Shown in pieces: positions 8,669 through 15,611 of a stretch of 60,025 bases of DNA. Within the stretch, counting starts at the first letter, position 1, and every line of letters begins with the position of its first letter. The position numbers were made by a program, and so were the translations under genes. The notes under the pieces were generated by a model, which was not told where the DNA came from, did not search any database, and saw nothing but the letters and a program-made list of their open reading frames with translations. This DNA is from an uncultured Butyricimonas sp. (lineage in GTDB: Bacteria > Bacteroidota > Bacteroidia > Bacteroidales > Marinifilaceae). Location of the stretch: contig CALUMT010000009.1 in assembly GCA_944321845.1 (NCBI GenBank), positions 1 through 60,025 on the forward strand. Direction: 5' to 3'.

Positions 8669-10000
8669 TTATAAGCTAATGGGTTCGTTACGGTAGAAGT
8701 TCAATAACTTAATGGAAAGAATGGCCTCGAATTTCGCTTGAATCTGTTCTTGCAAGGCGGAGAGGTAGTTATTCTTTTCAGTAAGTAGTTCCACGGTATT
8801 CTTCATGCCCGCGTTGAATTGTTCCTGTACCAGTTTGTAGCTGTCCGAGGCCGCTTTCACGCTATTGGTTGCGGCGGTATAACGGCTCTGGGCAGAGCGG
8901 GCATTCTGGTGTAATGTCTCTATTGTTTTGAGTAGTGTTTTGCGTGTGTTCAGTTCCTCCAGTTGTGCTGTTTCCGTCGCTACACGTGCTTTTTCCACGG
9001 CTGATTTGACTTGACGTCTTTGAGCGATGGGAATGCTCACGTTAAGACCGATATTTTCACTTAAACGGTTACTTAATTGACTCCCGAAAGAATGGTTGTC
9101 CTGAGAATTGTGTCCCGTGGATACCCCGGCACTTAGCGTGACGCTTGGCAAACGGTCGCTGGCTGCAATCTTTTCTTCCATTTCCGCGCTACTGACATCG
9201 AGCTTGCTTTTCTGTACTTCCGGCATGACTTCCAGTGCTGTACGGTACACTTCCTCTAGTGAGGGGAGAGGCATGATGACTTGAGCCTCATTTAGTTCGG
9301 GGAAATAGATATCGAATTCTTCGTCAATATCCAGTTCCAGCAGTTGTTTCAGGTCCAGTCGGGCTGTTGCCAAAGCGTTTTCGGCAATAGTTACCTGGTA
9401 TTGGTCGTTATAGTATTGTGCTTCGAGTTGTGCATAGTCGCTCTGCGAGATGGAACCGGCCGCCAGCAATTCTTTTGAACGGGCCAGTTCGGCGGCTGCC
9501 GTCTCTACGGTTTGGCGGTTCGTCTTTAACGATTCGTTCGCGTATAAAATCTGTAAATATGCTTCCGTGACACTGATTTCAATGTCATTTTCGGCTATAT
9601 CTACCTGGTATTCCTGTGCTTTTACATTCACTTCCTGTTGGCGAATGCTCCGGGTAAGCTTGCCTCCATTATATAATGTAAGACCTGTACTGAGATTATA
9701 GCTTCCCGAGTAAGCGCTTTCTGATTTGTAACTTCCGTTGCTTTGCTCCGTTTTCTGATTACTCCAGCCTTGGTCGCTATTGAATACCAGGGATGGGAAT
9801 AACTGGGCTTTGCTCGTGAGTAAGTCTACACGGGTACTTTCGCTGTTTTTCCGGGTCATTTGTACTTGAATGTTGTTTTCCCGGGCGTACTTGATACATT
9901 CTTGAAGGCTCCATGAAGAAGTGGGTTTCTCCTGAGAGAAACCCACCAAGGATGGAATGATTATAAGAATGATGGTTGTAATGTGTATTCGCTTGTTCAT
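8669..10000 (-). CDS. TolC-family outer-membrane efflux channel
   Basis: 443 residues from the ATG at 10000. A frame to 10024 exists, but the -7 box at 10022-10029 would place the transcript start inside it, so the shorter start is preferred. It begins with a signal peptide (MNKRIHITTIILIIIPSLVG) and carries two OEP repeats with long coiled helices (about 40-225 and 250-430). It is the first gene of the efflux operon TolC-MacA-ATPase-permease and forms the outer-membrane exit duct. Confidence 0.92.
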   Translation of the reverse strand: MNKRIHITTIILIIIPSLVGFSQEKPTSSWSLQECIKYARENNIQVQMTRKNSESTRVDLLTSKAQLFPSLVFNSDQGWSNQKTEQSNGSYKSESAYSGSYNLSTGLTLYNGGKLTRSIRQQEVNVKAQEYQVDIAENDIEISVTEAYLQILYANESLKTNRQTVETAAAELARSKELLAAGSISQSDYAQLEAQYYNDQYQVTIAENALATARLDLKQLLELDIDEEFDIYFPELNEAQVIMPLPSLEEVYRTALEVMPEVQKSKLDVSSAEMEEKIAASDRLPSVTLSAGVSTGHNSQDNHSFGSQLSNRLSENIGLNVSIPIAQRRQVKSAVEKARVATETAQLEELNTRKTLLKTIETLHQNARSAQSRYTAATNSVKAASDSYKLVQEQFNAGMKNTVELLTEKNNYLSALQEQIQAKFEAILSIKLLNFYRNEPISL

Positions 10001-10021
10001 ATGTTTTCTTGTTTTCTGAGA

Positions 10022-10029
10022 CAAACATA
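10022..10029 (-). promoter_or_regulatory. -7 box of the tolC-macA-macB-like operon
   Basis: TATGTTTG on the minus strand, 22 nt before the chosen ATG at 10000; it decides between the two possible starts of the TolC-like protein. Confidence 0.6.
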
Positions 10030-10121
10030 CTTGGGCGAATAATTTTACACAACAAAAATAGAAATATTCCGGGAATTATTCTACCAAATCGGAAAAATTA
10101 TCGACGAAATAAAAATTCGGG

Positions 10122-10154
10122 TAAAAGAAAAAGAGCCGAGGATCTCGGCTCTTT
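10122..10154 (-). terminator. Terminator of tRNA-Asn
   Basis: On the minus strand the stem AAAGAGCCGAG / CTCGGCTCTTT (10144-10154 with 10130-10140) ends in a T-rich tract. It begins 3 nt after the tRNA. Confidence 0.85.
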
Positions 10155-10156
10155 CG

Positions 10157-10230
10157 CTCCTCAGGTAGGACTTGAACCTACGACCTACGGATTAACAGTC
10201 CGCCGCTCTAACCAACTGAGCTACTAAGGA
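10157..10230 (-). tRNA. tRNA-Asn (GTT)
   Basis: 74 nt. Acceptor stem TCCTTAG / CTGAGGA, D-arm TAGCTCAGTTGGTTAGAGC, anticodon loop CTGTTAA (anticodon GTT), T-arm GTAGGTTCAAGTCCTAC, discriminator G. CCA is not encoded. Confidence 0.95.
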
Positions 10231-10249
10231 ATCTTTCTTAAAGACGGTG

Positions 10250-10280
10250 CAAAGATAAGGCTCCTTTTGGAATCTGCAAA
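10250..10280 (-). promoter_or_regulatory. Promoter of tRNA-Asn
   Basis: Minus-strand TTTG (10277-10280), a 19-bp spacer and TATCTTTG (10250-10257): an exact fit to the Bacteroidota housekeeping consensus. Confidence 0.75.
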
Positions 10281-10361
10281 ATATTTCCCGAAAATTTTCA
10301 AGAAAAATTATCTACTTTTTCTTATTGTCCTGATTTTGGGAGGTATTTTTCCGGAAATTTG

Positions 10362-10369
10362 TAGCTTTG
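10362..10369 (+). promoter_or_regulatory. -7 box of the PAS-cas6 operon
   Basis: TAGCTTTG, 16 nt before the PAS gene ATG; TTTG at 10335-10338 is a possible -33 box at a long (23-bp) spacing. Confidence 0.55.
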
Positions 10370-10385
10370 TCTTGGATTTAAATAA

Positions 10386-10724
10386 ATGTTTATGGATTAC
10401 TTGAAAGAAGTGAACGTGGCAATTACCGTGTGTGATAAAGACGGTAAGATTTTACAGATGAATGATAAGTCGCAACGGACAAATCATGGGGATCTCGTGG
10501 GACAAAACGTCTATGACTGCCATCCCGAACCGGCACGGACAAAGCTGGCGGAAATCATGGAGCACCAATCCACGAATGCCTATACCATCGAGAAGAATGG
10601 CGTGAAGAAATTGATTTACCAGACTCCGTGGTACGAGAATGGCGAATTTCGGGGGCTCGTGGAATTCTCGTTGGAAATTCCTTTCGAGATGCCGCATTAT
10701 ATCCGTAAACCGAAAACGGAATAA
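10386..10724 (+). CDS. Small stand-alone PAS-domain protein
   Basis: 112 residues (an internal ATG at 10392 would give 110). The whole protein is one PAS fold: VAITVCDKDGKILQMNDKS at the N-terminus, a central GQNVYDCHP segment, and the strand pair KLIYQTPWYENGEFRGLVEFS at the C-terminus. There is no kinase, cyclase or DNA-binding output domain. Such short PAS proteins may bind heme, flavin or a small ligand, but the ligand cannot be read here. It ends 6 nt before the Cas6 gene, so the two are almost certainly co-transcribed. Confidence 0.85.
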   Translation: MFMDYLKEVNVAITVCDKDGKILQMNDKSQRTNHGDLVGQNVYDCHPEPARTKLAEIMEHQSTNAYTIEKNGVKKLIYQTPWYENGEFRGLVEFSLEIPFEMPHYIRKPKTE

Positions 10725-10730
10725 TCAGGC

Positions 10731-11519
10731 ATGTCCGCGAGATTTGAATTGACGCTGAAGGTGCAACCCGGCAAGGGAAAAGCTTTGTTGCCGTTGAATT
10801 ACCAGTACGAGTTATCCGCGTGGATATACCGGGTCGTGAAAAAGGGGAACGAGGAATTCGCTGCCTGGTTGCATGATCGGGGCTATGGTGATGGTAACAA
10901 AGCTTTCAAGTTGTTTTCTTTTTCCCATTTACGAGTGCCTGCTTATCGGATTCGGGAAGATAGAATGGAATTGTTGTGTGAGCGTTTGACTTGCGTTATC
11001 TCTTTTTGCACGGCAGACGTGATAGAACCTTTTGTGGTCGGGGTGTTCAAGAATTGTGTATTCACGTTGGGGGATGCTCGTTCCCGGGTGGCTTTTCGGG
11101 TAGAGGAGGTGAAAACTTGTCCCCCGGTGGTTTTCCAGGGCAATATGACATTTCAAGCTCTTTCCCCGGTGTTCATGGACAGGCATTTGCAGGGTAGAAA
11201 GGCCTCGTCCACGCATTTGGCTCCCGGGGAACCGTTTTTTGAAGACTTGCTCCATCACAATCTTGTCGAGAAATATCGATTATTGCACGAGCAACTTCCT
11301 CCCGAGGATTGGGTGATTACTCGTTTCCACTTGCTTTCTCCGCCTCGCCCGAAAATGATAGCCATTAAGCGTTTTACCCCGCAGGCCACACGCCTGAAGT
11401 GTTATTTCTGTTCGTTTGAATTGACGGGAGAACCGGCGTTACTGGAAATTGCCTATTATGCCGGTATCGGGCGGTTGAATAGCCAGGGATTCGGTTGTAT
11501 AGGTTTGTTGGAAAAATAA
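10731..11519 (+). CDS. cas6: Cas6-family CRISPR endoribonuclease, orphan
   Basis: 262 residues. Cas6 cleaves CRISPR precursor RNA within the repeat. The N-terminal RAMP fold includes LPLNYQYELSAWIYRVV, the LHDRGY segment (His48, where Cas6 catalytic histidines usually lie) and FKLFSFSHL. The second RAMP domain ends in the Gly-rich loop GIGRLNSQGFGCIGLLE, diagnostic of the family. There is no other cas gene and no repeat-spacer array anywhere in the window. It sits in an operon with a small PAS protein and ends at a terminator shared with a convergent 40-codon gene. Either it serves an array elsewhere in the genome or it acts on other RNAs. Family call is firm; role is not. Confidence 0.9.
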   Translation: MSARFELTLKVQPGKGKALLPLNYQYELSAWIYRVVKKGNEEFAAWLHDRGYGDGNKAFKLFSFSHLRVPAYRIREDRMELLCERLTCVISFCTADVIEPFVVGVFKNCVFTLGDARSRVAFRVEEVKTCPPVVFQGNMTFQALSPVFMDRHLQGRKASSTHLAPGEPFFEDLLHHNLVEKYRLLHEQLPPEDWVITRFHLLSPPRPKMIAIKRFTPQATRLKCYFCSFELTGEPALLEIAYYAGIGRLNSQGFGCIGLLEK

Positions 11520-11549
11520 AAAACTGCCAAAGTGTCACTGGCAGTTTTT
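11517..11549. terminator. Bidirectional terminator between cas6 and the 40-codon gene
   Basis: AAAAACTGCCA (from 11518) pairs with TGGCAGTTTTT (11539-11549); A- and T-runs on both sides serve both strands. Confidence 0.85.
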
Positions 11550-11569
11550 CGTGAAACCTCGTCAGAAGG

Positions 11570-11692
11570 TTATTTGGTGTTAGTGTGTTTGTTCTTGAGT
11601 GGGGTTTCGTGAGTTGTTTCTTCCGTGAGGTAGGAAGCTACATGCTTTTTCTCTTTGCTTTTCTTTGGTTTTTTGTTTCCGGCTGCACCCAT
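11570..11692 (-). CDS. Small Lys-rich protein of unknown function (40 residues)
   Basis: ATG at 11692-11690, TAA at 11570-11572. The start is preceded by AGGAG about 8 nt upstream, a real Shine-Dalgarno that is rare in this window. The sequence begins MGAAGNKKPKKSKEKKHVA, then SYLTEETTHETPLKNKH. It is very basic in the first 17 residues, has no membrane segment, and is probably unfolded or nucleic-acid-associated. It is followed directly by the bidirectional terminator shared with cas6. I do not recognise a family. A good RBS, a clean terminator and biased composition make it more likely real than chance. Confidence 0.55.
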   Translation of the reverse strand: MGAAGNKKPKKSKEKKHVASYLTEETTHETPLKNKHTNTK

Positions 11693-11699
11693 GATATAA

Positions 11700-12106
11700 T
11701 CTCCTATAATTTAGTGGTTAAATAATAAGTTGATACAATGGATAGAATTCGGTTATCCAAGATAGCTGTTCTATTCAAAAGGGAAATTTACAAATTCTAT
11801 GCCAAGGATGTTGTCGTGGGGGTGAAATCCCGTGTCATGTTGTTTGTCTTTTTTAGGAAGGGTATCCCTTTTTTCTCTCTTTTTTCCTCCATGCTCCCGG
11901 GAAAGGGTATGTGGCTCTTTCGAAACCCTTCATGAACACGGTTTTCCGGTTACTAAACCGTTCATGAACCGTTGCTGAACCGTTCCAAAGAGGACTAAGG
12001 TATATATTTGTCAGGTAGTTATGGCGAATCAAACGAGAACGAGGGGACCGCTTAATATTTTGGTGGAAAAAAATGGGCAAACAAATGGCTATACCAATAA
12101 AAATTG
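11700..12106. other. Divergent intergenic region upstream of gcvT
   Basis: Holds the 11-bp repeat array at 11924-11988 and the gcvT promoter at its right edge; otherwise AT-rich with no coding frame I can support. The plus frame at 11738-11935 has no family signature. Confidence 0.5.
11924..11988. repeat. Array of 11-bp-period direct repeats (AACCGTT type)
   Basis: Units AACCGTTCATG (11956-11966), AACCGTTGCTG (11967-11977) and AACCGTTCCAA (11978-11988) follow each other exactly. A related unit AACCCTTCATG is at 11924-11934, and inverted CGGTTT cores lie between. The array is about 120 bp upstream of the gcvT -7 box. Confidence 0.7.
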
Positions 12107-12114
12107 TAACTTTG
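12107..12114 (+). promoter_or_regulatory. -7 box of gcvT
   Basis: TAACTTTG, 42 nt before the ATG. Confidence 0.6.
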
Positions 12115-12156
12115 CCCTATCGGAAAACGATTGAAATACATGAAATTTAAATAAAG

Positions 12157-13254
12157 ATGAAAACTACTCCATTTACACATTATCATGAAGAGTTGGGAGC
12201 CAAGATGGCCCCGTTTGCCGGCTATAATATGCCGATCGAATACACGAGTATCAAGGAAGAACACAACACGGTTCGCGAGAAAGTGGGTGTGTTTGATGTA
12301 TCGCACATGGGTGAGTTTTGGGTGAAAGGACCGAAAGCTTTCGAGTTGGTTCAAAAATTGACTTCCAATGACGTGGCTGCTTTGACCGATGGTAAGGTGC
12401 AATACAGCTGCTTCCCGAATGAGACCGGGGGTATCGTGGACGATTTGCTGGTATACCGTTTCAGCGAGCAAAAATATTTGTTGGTGGTGAATGCTGCCAA
12501 TATCGAGAAAGACTGGGCTTGGGTAACCCGTTGGGCCAAGGAATTGGGCATGAACGTGGATACTGACCTGGAGAACGCTTCTGACAATATCTGCCAGTTG
12601 GCCGTACAAGGCCCGTTGGCATTGAAGGCCATGCAAAAACTGACTAGCGAGAACGTGGTTGACATGGAGTACTATACCTTTAAGGAAATTCCGTTCGCTG
12701 GAATCGAGAAGGTGATTTTCTCCACGACCGGTTACACGGGAGCTGGCGGTTGCGAGATTTACGCTTACGTGAAGGATGCTGACAAGTTGTGGAAGGCCGT
12801 GTTTGAGGCTGGAGAAGAGTTCGGAATCAAACCTGCTGGTTTGGGTTCCCGCGACACGTTGCGTCTGGAAGCTGGTTTCTGCTTGTATGGTCACGAGATT
12901 GATGATGAGCATTCCCCGATCGAGGCCGGTTTAGGCTGGATTACGAAGTTTGTACCGGGTAATGATTTCATCAACCGTGCTTATCACGAACAATTGAAGG
13001 CCGATAAGCCAAGCCGTTACATGAAACCGTTCCAGATCTTGGATAAGGGTATCGCCCGTCAAGGTTACACGGTGGAAGATGCTGAAGGTAACGAGATTGG
13101 TGTGGTTTGTTCCGGTACGGTTTCTCCCTGGACGGGTAAATCCATTGGAACGGCTTACGTGAAGAGTGGTTTCCACAAGTTGGATACCGAGATCTTCATC
13201 CGGGTTCGTAACAAAGCGTTGAAGGCAAAAATCGTTAAAACTCCGTTCTTTTAA
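12157..13254 (+). CDS. gcvT: Glycine cleavage system aminomethyltransferase (T protein)
   Basis: 365 residues, the usual length. GcvT transfers the methylene group from aminomethyl-lipoyl H protein to tetrahydrofolate, releasing ammonia. Family features: MPIEYTSIKEEHNTVREKVGVFDVSHMGE near the N-terminus (residues about 25-52; conserved SHMG), TGYTGAGGCEIY (about 190), the LRLEAG and YGHEID segments (about 230-250), and the C-terminal GTVSPWTGKSIGTAYV. It stands alone with its own promoter and terminator; gcvH and gcvP are not in the window. The next operon makes serine, which links to the same one-carbon pool. Confidence 0.96.
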   Translation: MKTTPFTHYHEELGAKMAPFAGYNMPIEYTSIKEEHNTVREKVGVFDVSHMGEFWVKGPKAFELVQKLTSNDVAALTDGKVQYSCFPNETGGIVDDLLVYRFSEQKYLLVVNAANIEKDWAWVTRWAKELGMNVDTDLENASDNICQLAVQGPLALKAMQKLTSENVVDMEYYTFKEIPFAGIEKVIFSTTGYTGAGGCEIYAYVKDADKLWKAVFEAGEEFGIKPAGLGSRDTLRLEAGFCLYGHEIDDEHSPIEAGLGWITKFVPGNDFINRAYHEQLKADKPSRYMKPFQILDKGIARQGYTVEDAEGNEIGVVCSGTVSPWTGKSIGTAYVKSGFHKLDTEIFIRVRNKALKAKIVKTPFF

Positions 13255-13284
13255 CGGGTGACGATTTGAAGAAAATACAATTAG

Positions 13285-13315
13285 GCACCTGTGATCAGGT
13301 GCTTAATTTTTGTTT
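13285..13315 (+). terminator. Terminator of gcvT
   Basis: GCACCTG (13285-13291) / CAGGTGC (13296-13302) followed by a T-rich tract. Confidence 0.85.
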
Positions 13316-13432
13316 TAGATGAATAAGGTGGTATAATAGAACGTTTACGCTTTCAGGTAAGTGCTTGGTTTTCAATATTTGTTTGAGAATAAAAAAAAGA
13401 GCGAAAAAGGTTTTTTATACAGACTTATTGGA

Positions 13433-13440
13433 TATATTTG
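13433..13440 (+). promoter_or_regulatory. -7 box of the serC operon
   Basis: TATATTTG, 51 nt before the serC ATG. Confidence 0.6.
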
Positions 13441-13491
13441 TATCGCTATTGAGCAAAGATTGTAGTATTAATTTCTATAAATATTTTAGAG

Positions 13492-14577
13492 ATGAAAAAA
13501 CATAATTTTAATGCGGGACCTTGCGTTCTTCCTCGTGAAGCTGTAGAATCAGCTATTGAAGCCATTCGTGATTTTGATAACACGGGTATTGGTATTTTGG
13601 AAATTTCTCACCGTACCCCGGGTTGGGAAAGAATCATGGCAGAAACTGTTCAATTGTGGAGAGAATTGTTGAACATTCCGGAAAATTACGAAGTTCTTTT
13701 CTTGGGAGGTGGTGCTTCAACTCAATTCTTTACCGTTCCGGCAAACCTGTTGAACAAGAAGGCTGCTTATCTCCAGACTGGTGTTTGGGCTAAGAAAGCT
13801 GCCAAGGAAGCTAAATTCTATGGTGAGGTTGAAATTGTAGCTTCATCTGAAGATAAGAATTACAGCTATATCCCGAAAGATTACACGATCCCGACGGATG
13901 CTGACTATTTCCATATCACGACTAACAACACGATTTACGGAACTGAAATCCGTCATGATATCGACTGCCCGATCAACTTGGTAGCTGATATGTCTTCTGA
14001 TATCATGAGCCGTCCGGTTGACGTGACCAAATACGCTTTGATTTATGGTGGTGCACAAAAGAACGTGGGACCTGCCGGAGTTACTTTCGTGATCGTTCGT
14101 AAGGATATCCTTGGTAAGGTTAACCGTCCTATCCAAACTATGGTTGACTACCGTACTCATGCTGCTGAAGAGCCGAAGAACAAATCTATGTTCAACACTC
14201 CTCCAGTATTCCCGATTTTCGTTATGCACGAGACTTTGAAATGGGTTAAGAAAATGGGTGGTGTTGAGGCCATGAATAAACTTAACGTGGAAAAAGCAAA
14301 CTTGTTGTACAACGAGATCGACCGCAACAAGATGTTCCGTGGTACTGCTGCCAAGGAAGACCGTTCTATCATGAACGTATGCTTCGTGATGGCTGACGAG
14401 TACAAGGATAAAGAAGCTGACTTTATGGCATTCGCTAAAGAACGCGGTATGGTTGGTATCAAGGGTCACCGTTCAGTAGGTGGTTTCCGTGCCTCTATCT
14501 ATAACGCATGTCCGCTTGAATCAGTGAAGGCTCTTGTTGAGTGCATGCAGGAGTTCGAAGCTGCTAACGCAAAATAA
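13492..14577 (+). CDS. serC: Phosphoserine aminotransferase
   Basis: 361 residues. SerC converts 3-phosphohydroxypyruvate to 3-phosphoserine with glutamate (and acts on the homologous pyridoxine intermediate), using PLP. It begins with the family signature [25 protein letters not shown] contacts the cofactor phosphate, and the PLP lysine is Lys190 in [12 protein letters not shown]. The C-terminal [15 protein letters not shown] is conserved. First gene of a serC-serA-DUF1015 cluster, with a strong hairpin/T-tract between serC and serA. Confidence 0.97.
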   Translation: MKKHNFNAGPCVLPREAVESAIEAIRDFDNTGIGILEISHRTPGWERIMAETVQLWRELLNIPENYEVLFLGGGASTQFFTVPANLLNKKAAYLQTGVWAKKAAKEAKFYGEVEIVASSEDKNYSYIPKDYTIPTDADYFHITTNNTIYGTEIRHDIDCPINLVADMSSDIMSRPVDVTKYALIYGGAQKNVGPAGVTFVIVRKDILGKVNRPIQTMVDYRTHAAEEPKNKSMFNTPPVFPIFVMHETLKWVKKMGGVEAMNKLNVEKANLLYNEIDRNKMFRGTAAKEDRSIMNVCFVMADEYKDKEADFMAFAKERGMVGIKGHRSVGGFRASIYNACPLESVKALVECMQEFEAANAK

Positions 14578-14585
14578 TGTGATGG

Positions 14586-14649
14586 TTTACGATTTTAGTT
14601 TTTCGTTCACGGGTGTCCCGTGGCGAGACTAAAATCGTAAATCTTTTTT
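14586..14649 (+). terminator. Strong hairpin terminator (possible attenuator) between serC and serA
   Basis: Arms 14586-14599 and 14628-14641 are a perfect 14-bp inverted repeat (TTTACGATTTTAGT type). A second stem CACGGG/CCCGTG (14608-14613 / 14617-14622) lies inside, and TCTTTTTT follows. The next ATG (serA) is only 27 nt further on, leaving little room for a separate promoter. Confidence 0.75.
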
Positions 14650-14675
14650 AATTGATTATCTAAAGAAATAAAGTT

Positions 14676-15596
14676 ATGGCAAAGAAAATTTTAGTTGCAA
14701 CAGAAAAACCGTTTGCTGCCGTTGCCGTGAAAGGCATTAGAGAAATTGTAGAAAAAGCCGGATACGAGTTAGTATTGCTGGAAAAATATACCGCTAAGGA
14801 AGAATTGTTGGCTGCCGTTGCTGACGTGGATGCTATGATTATCCGTTCAGATAAGGCTACTAAAGAAGTTATCGATGCTGCCAAGAATTTGAAGATTATC
14901 GTTCGTGCCGGTGCTGGATACGATAATATTGACTTGGAAGCTTGTACCGCACGTGGTATCGTTGCCATGAATACCCCGGGACAGAACGCTAACGCTGTTG
15001 CTGAGTTGGTGTTCGGTATGGTTGTATTCATGTTGCGTAATTTCTACAACGGAAAAGCCGGTCACGAGTTGAAAGGCAAGAAGATTGGTATCCACGCTTA
15101 CGGTAATGTAGGTCAGAACGTGGGCCGTATTGCTAAGGGATTCGGTATGGAAGTATACGCTTTCGATCCGTTCATGACGGCTGAGCAAATCAAGGCTGCC
15201 GGAGCAATTCCTGTTGCCAAGGTTGAGGATATGTACGCTCAATGTGAATTCATTTCTTTGCACTGCCCGGCTACTCCGCAAACCATCAAGTCAATCAACT
15301 ATGACTTGGTAAAGAATATGCCGAAAGATGCTTATTTGATCAATACTGCTCGTCAGGAAATTATCGATGAGGAAGGTATCGCTAAGATTATGGAAGAAAG
15401 ACCAGACTTCCACTTCATCACGGATATCGCTCCGGCTTGCGACTGTTTCAAGAAATTTGAAGGCCGTTTCTTCGCTACCCCGAAAAAGATGGGTGCTCAG
15501 ACAGAAGAAGCTAATATCAATGCCGGTTTAGCTGCTGCTCGTCAGATCGTTGATTTCTTCGAGACTGGAAACGAAAGATTTAGAGTAAATAAATAA
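14676..15596 (+). CDS. serA: D-3-phosphoglycerate dehydrogenase, short form with Lys in place of the catalytic His
   Basis: 306 residues without a C-terminal ACT or ASB domain. It oxidises 3-phosphoglycerate to 3-phosphohydroxypyruvate, the substrate of SerC next door. NAD-binding Rossmann motif HAYGNVGQNVGRIAKGFG (140-157) with Asp164 after the second strand; Arg226 in INTARQEIID. The usual TPHxG catalytic-His motif reads TPKKMGAQ, so Lys270/271 stands where His is expected. This His-to-Lys change is described for the short PGDH of Entamoeba and its Bacteroidota relatives, so it marks a subclass rather than a dead enzyme. Lack of an ACT domain implies no serine feedback of the usual kind. 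Confidence 0.93.
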   Translation: MAKKILVATEKPFAAVAVKGIREIVEKAGYELVLLEKYTAKEELLAAVADVDAMIIRSDKATKEVIDAAKNLKIIVRAGAGYDNIDLEACTARGIVAMNTPGQNANAVAELVFGMVVFMLRNFYNGKAGHELKGKKIGIHAYGNVGQNVGRIAKGFGMEVYAFDPFMTAEQIKAAGAIPVAKVEDMYAQCEFISLHCPATPQTIKSINYDLVKNMPKDAYLINTARQEIIDEEGIAKIMEERPDFHFITDIAPACDCFKKFEGRFFATPKKMGAQTEEANINAGLAAARQIVDFFETGNERFRVNK

Positions 15597-15611
15597 GAAA
15601 TAGTTGAGAAT

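Noticed and set aside
10231-12156. CRISPR array near the Cas6 gene
   Set aside because: No direct repeats of 25-40 bp with regular spacers anywhere around the gene; the only repeats are the 11-bp units at 11924-11988, which have no spacers.
12052-12912. Minus-strand frame opposite gcvT
   Set aside because: Overlaps the conserved GcvT coding region and its promoter; no recognisable protein features.
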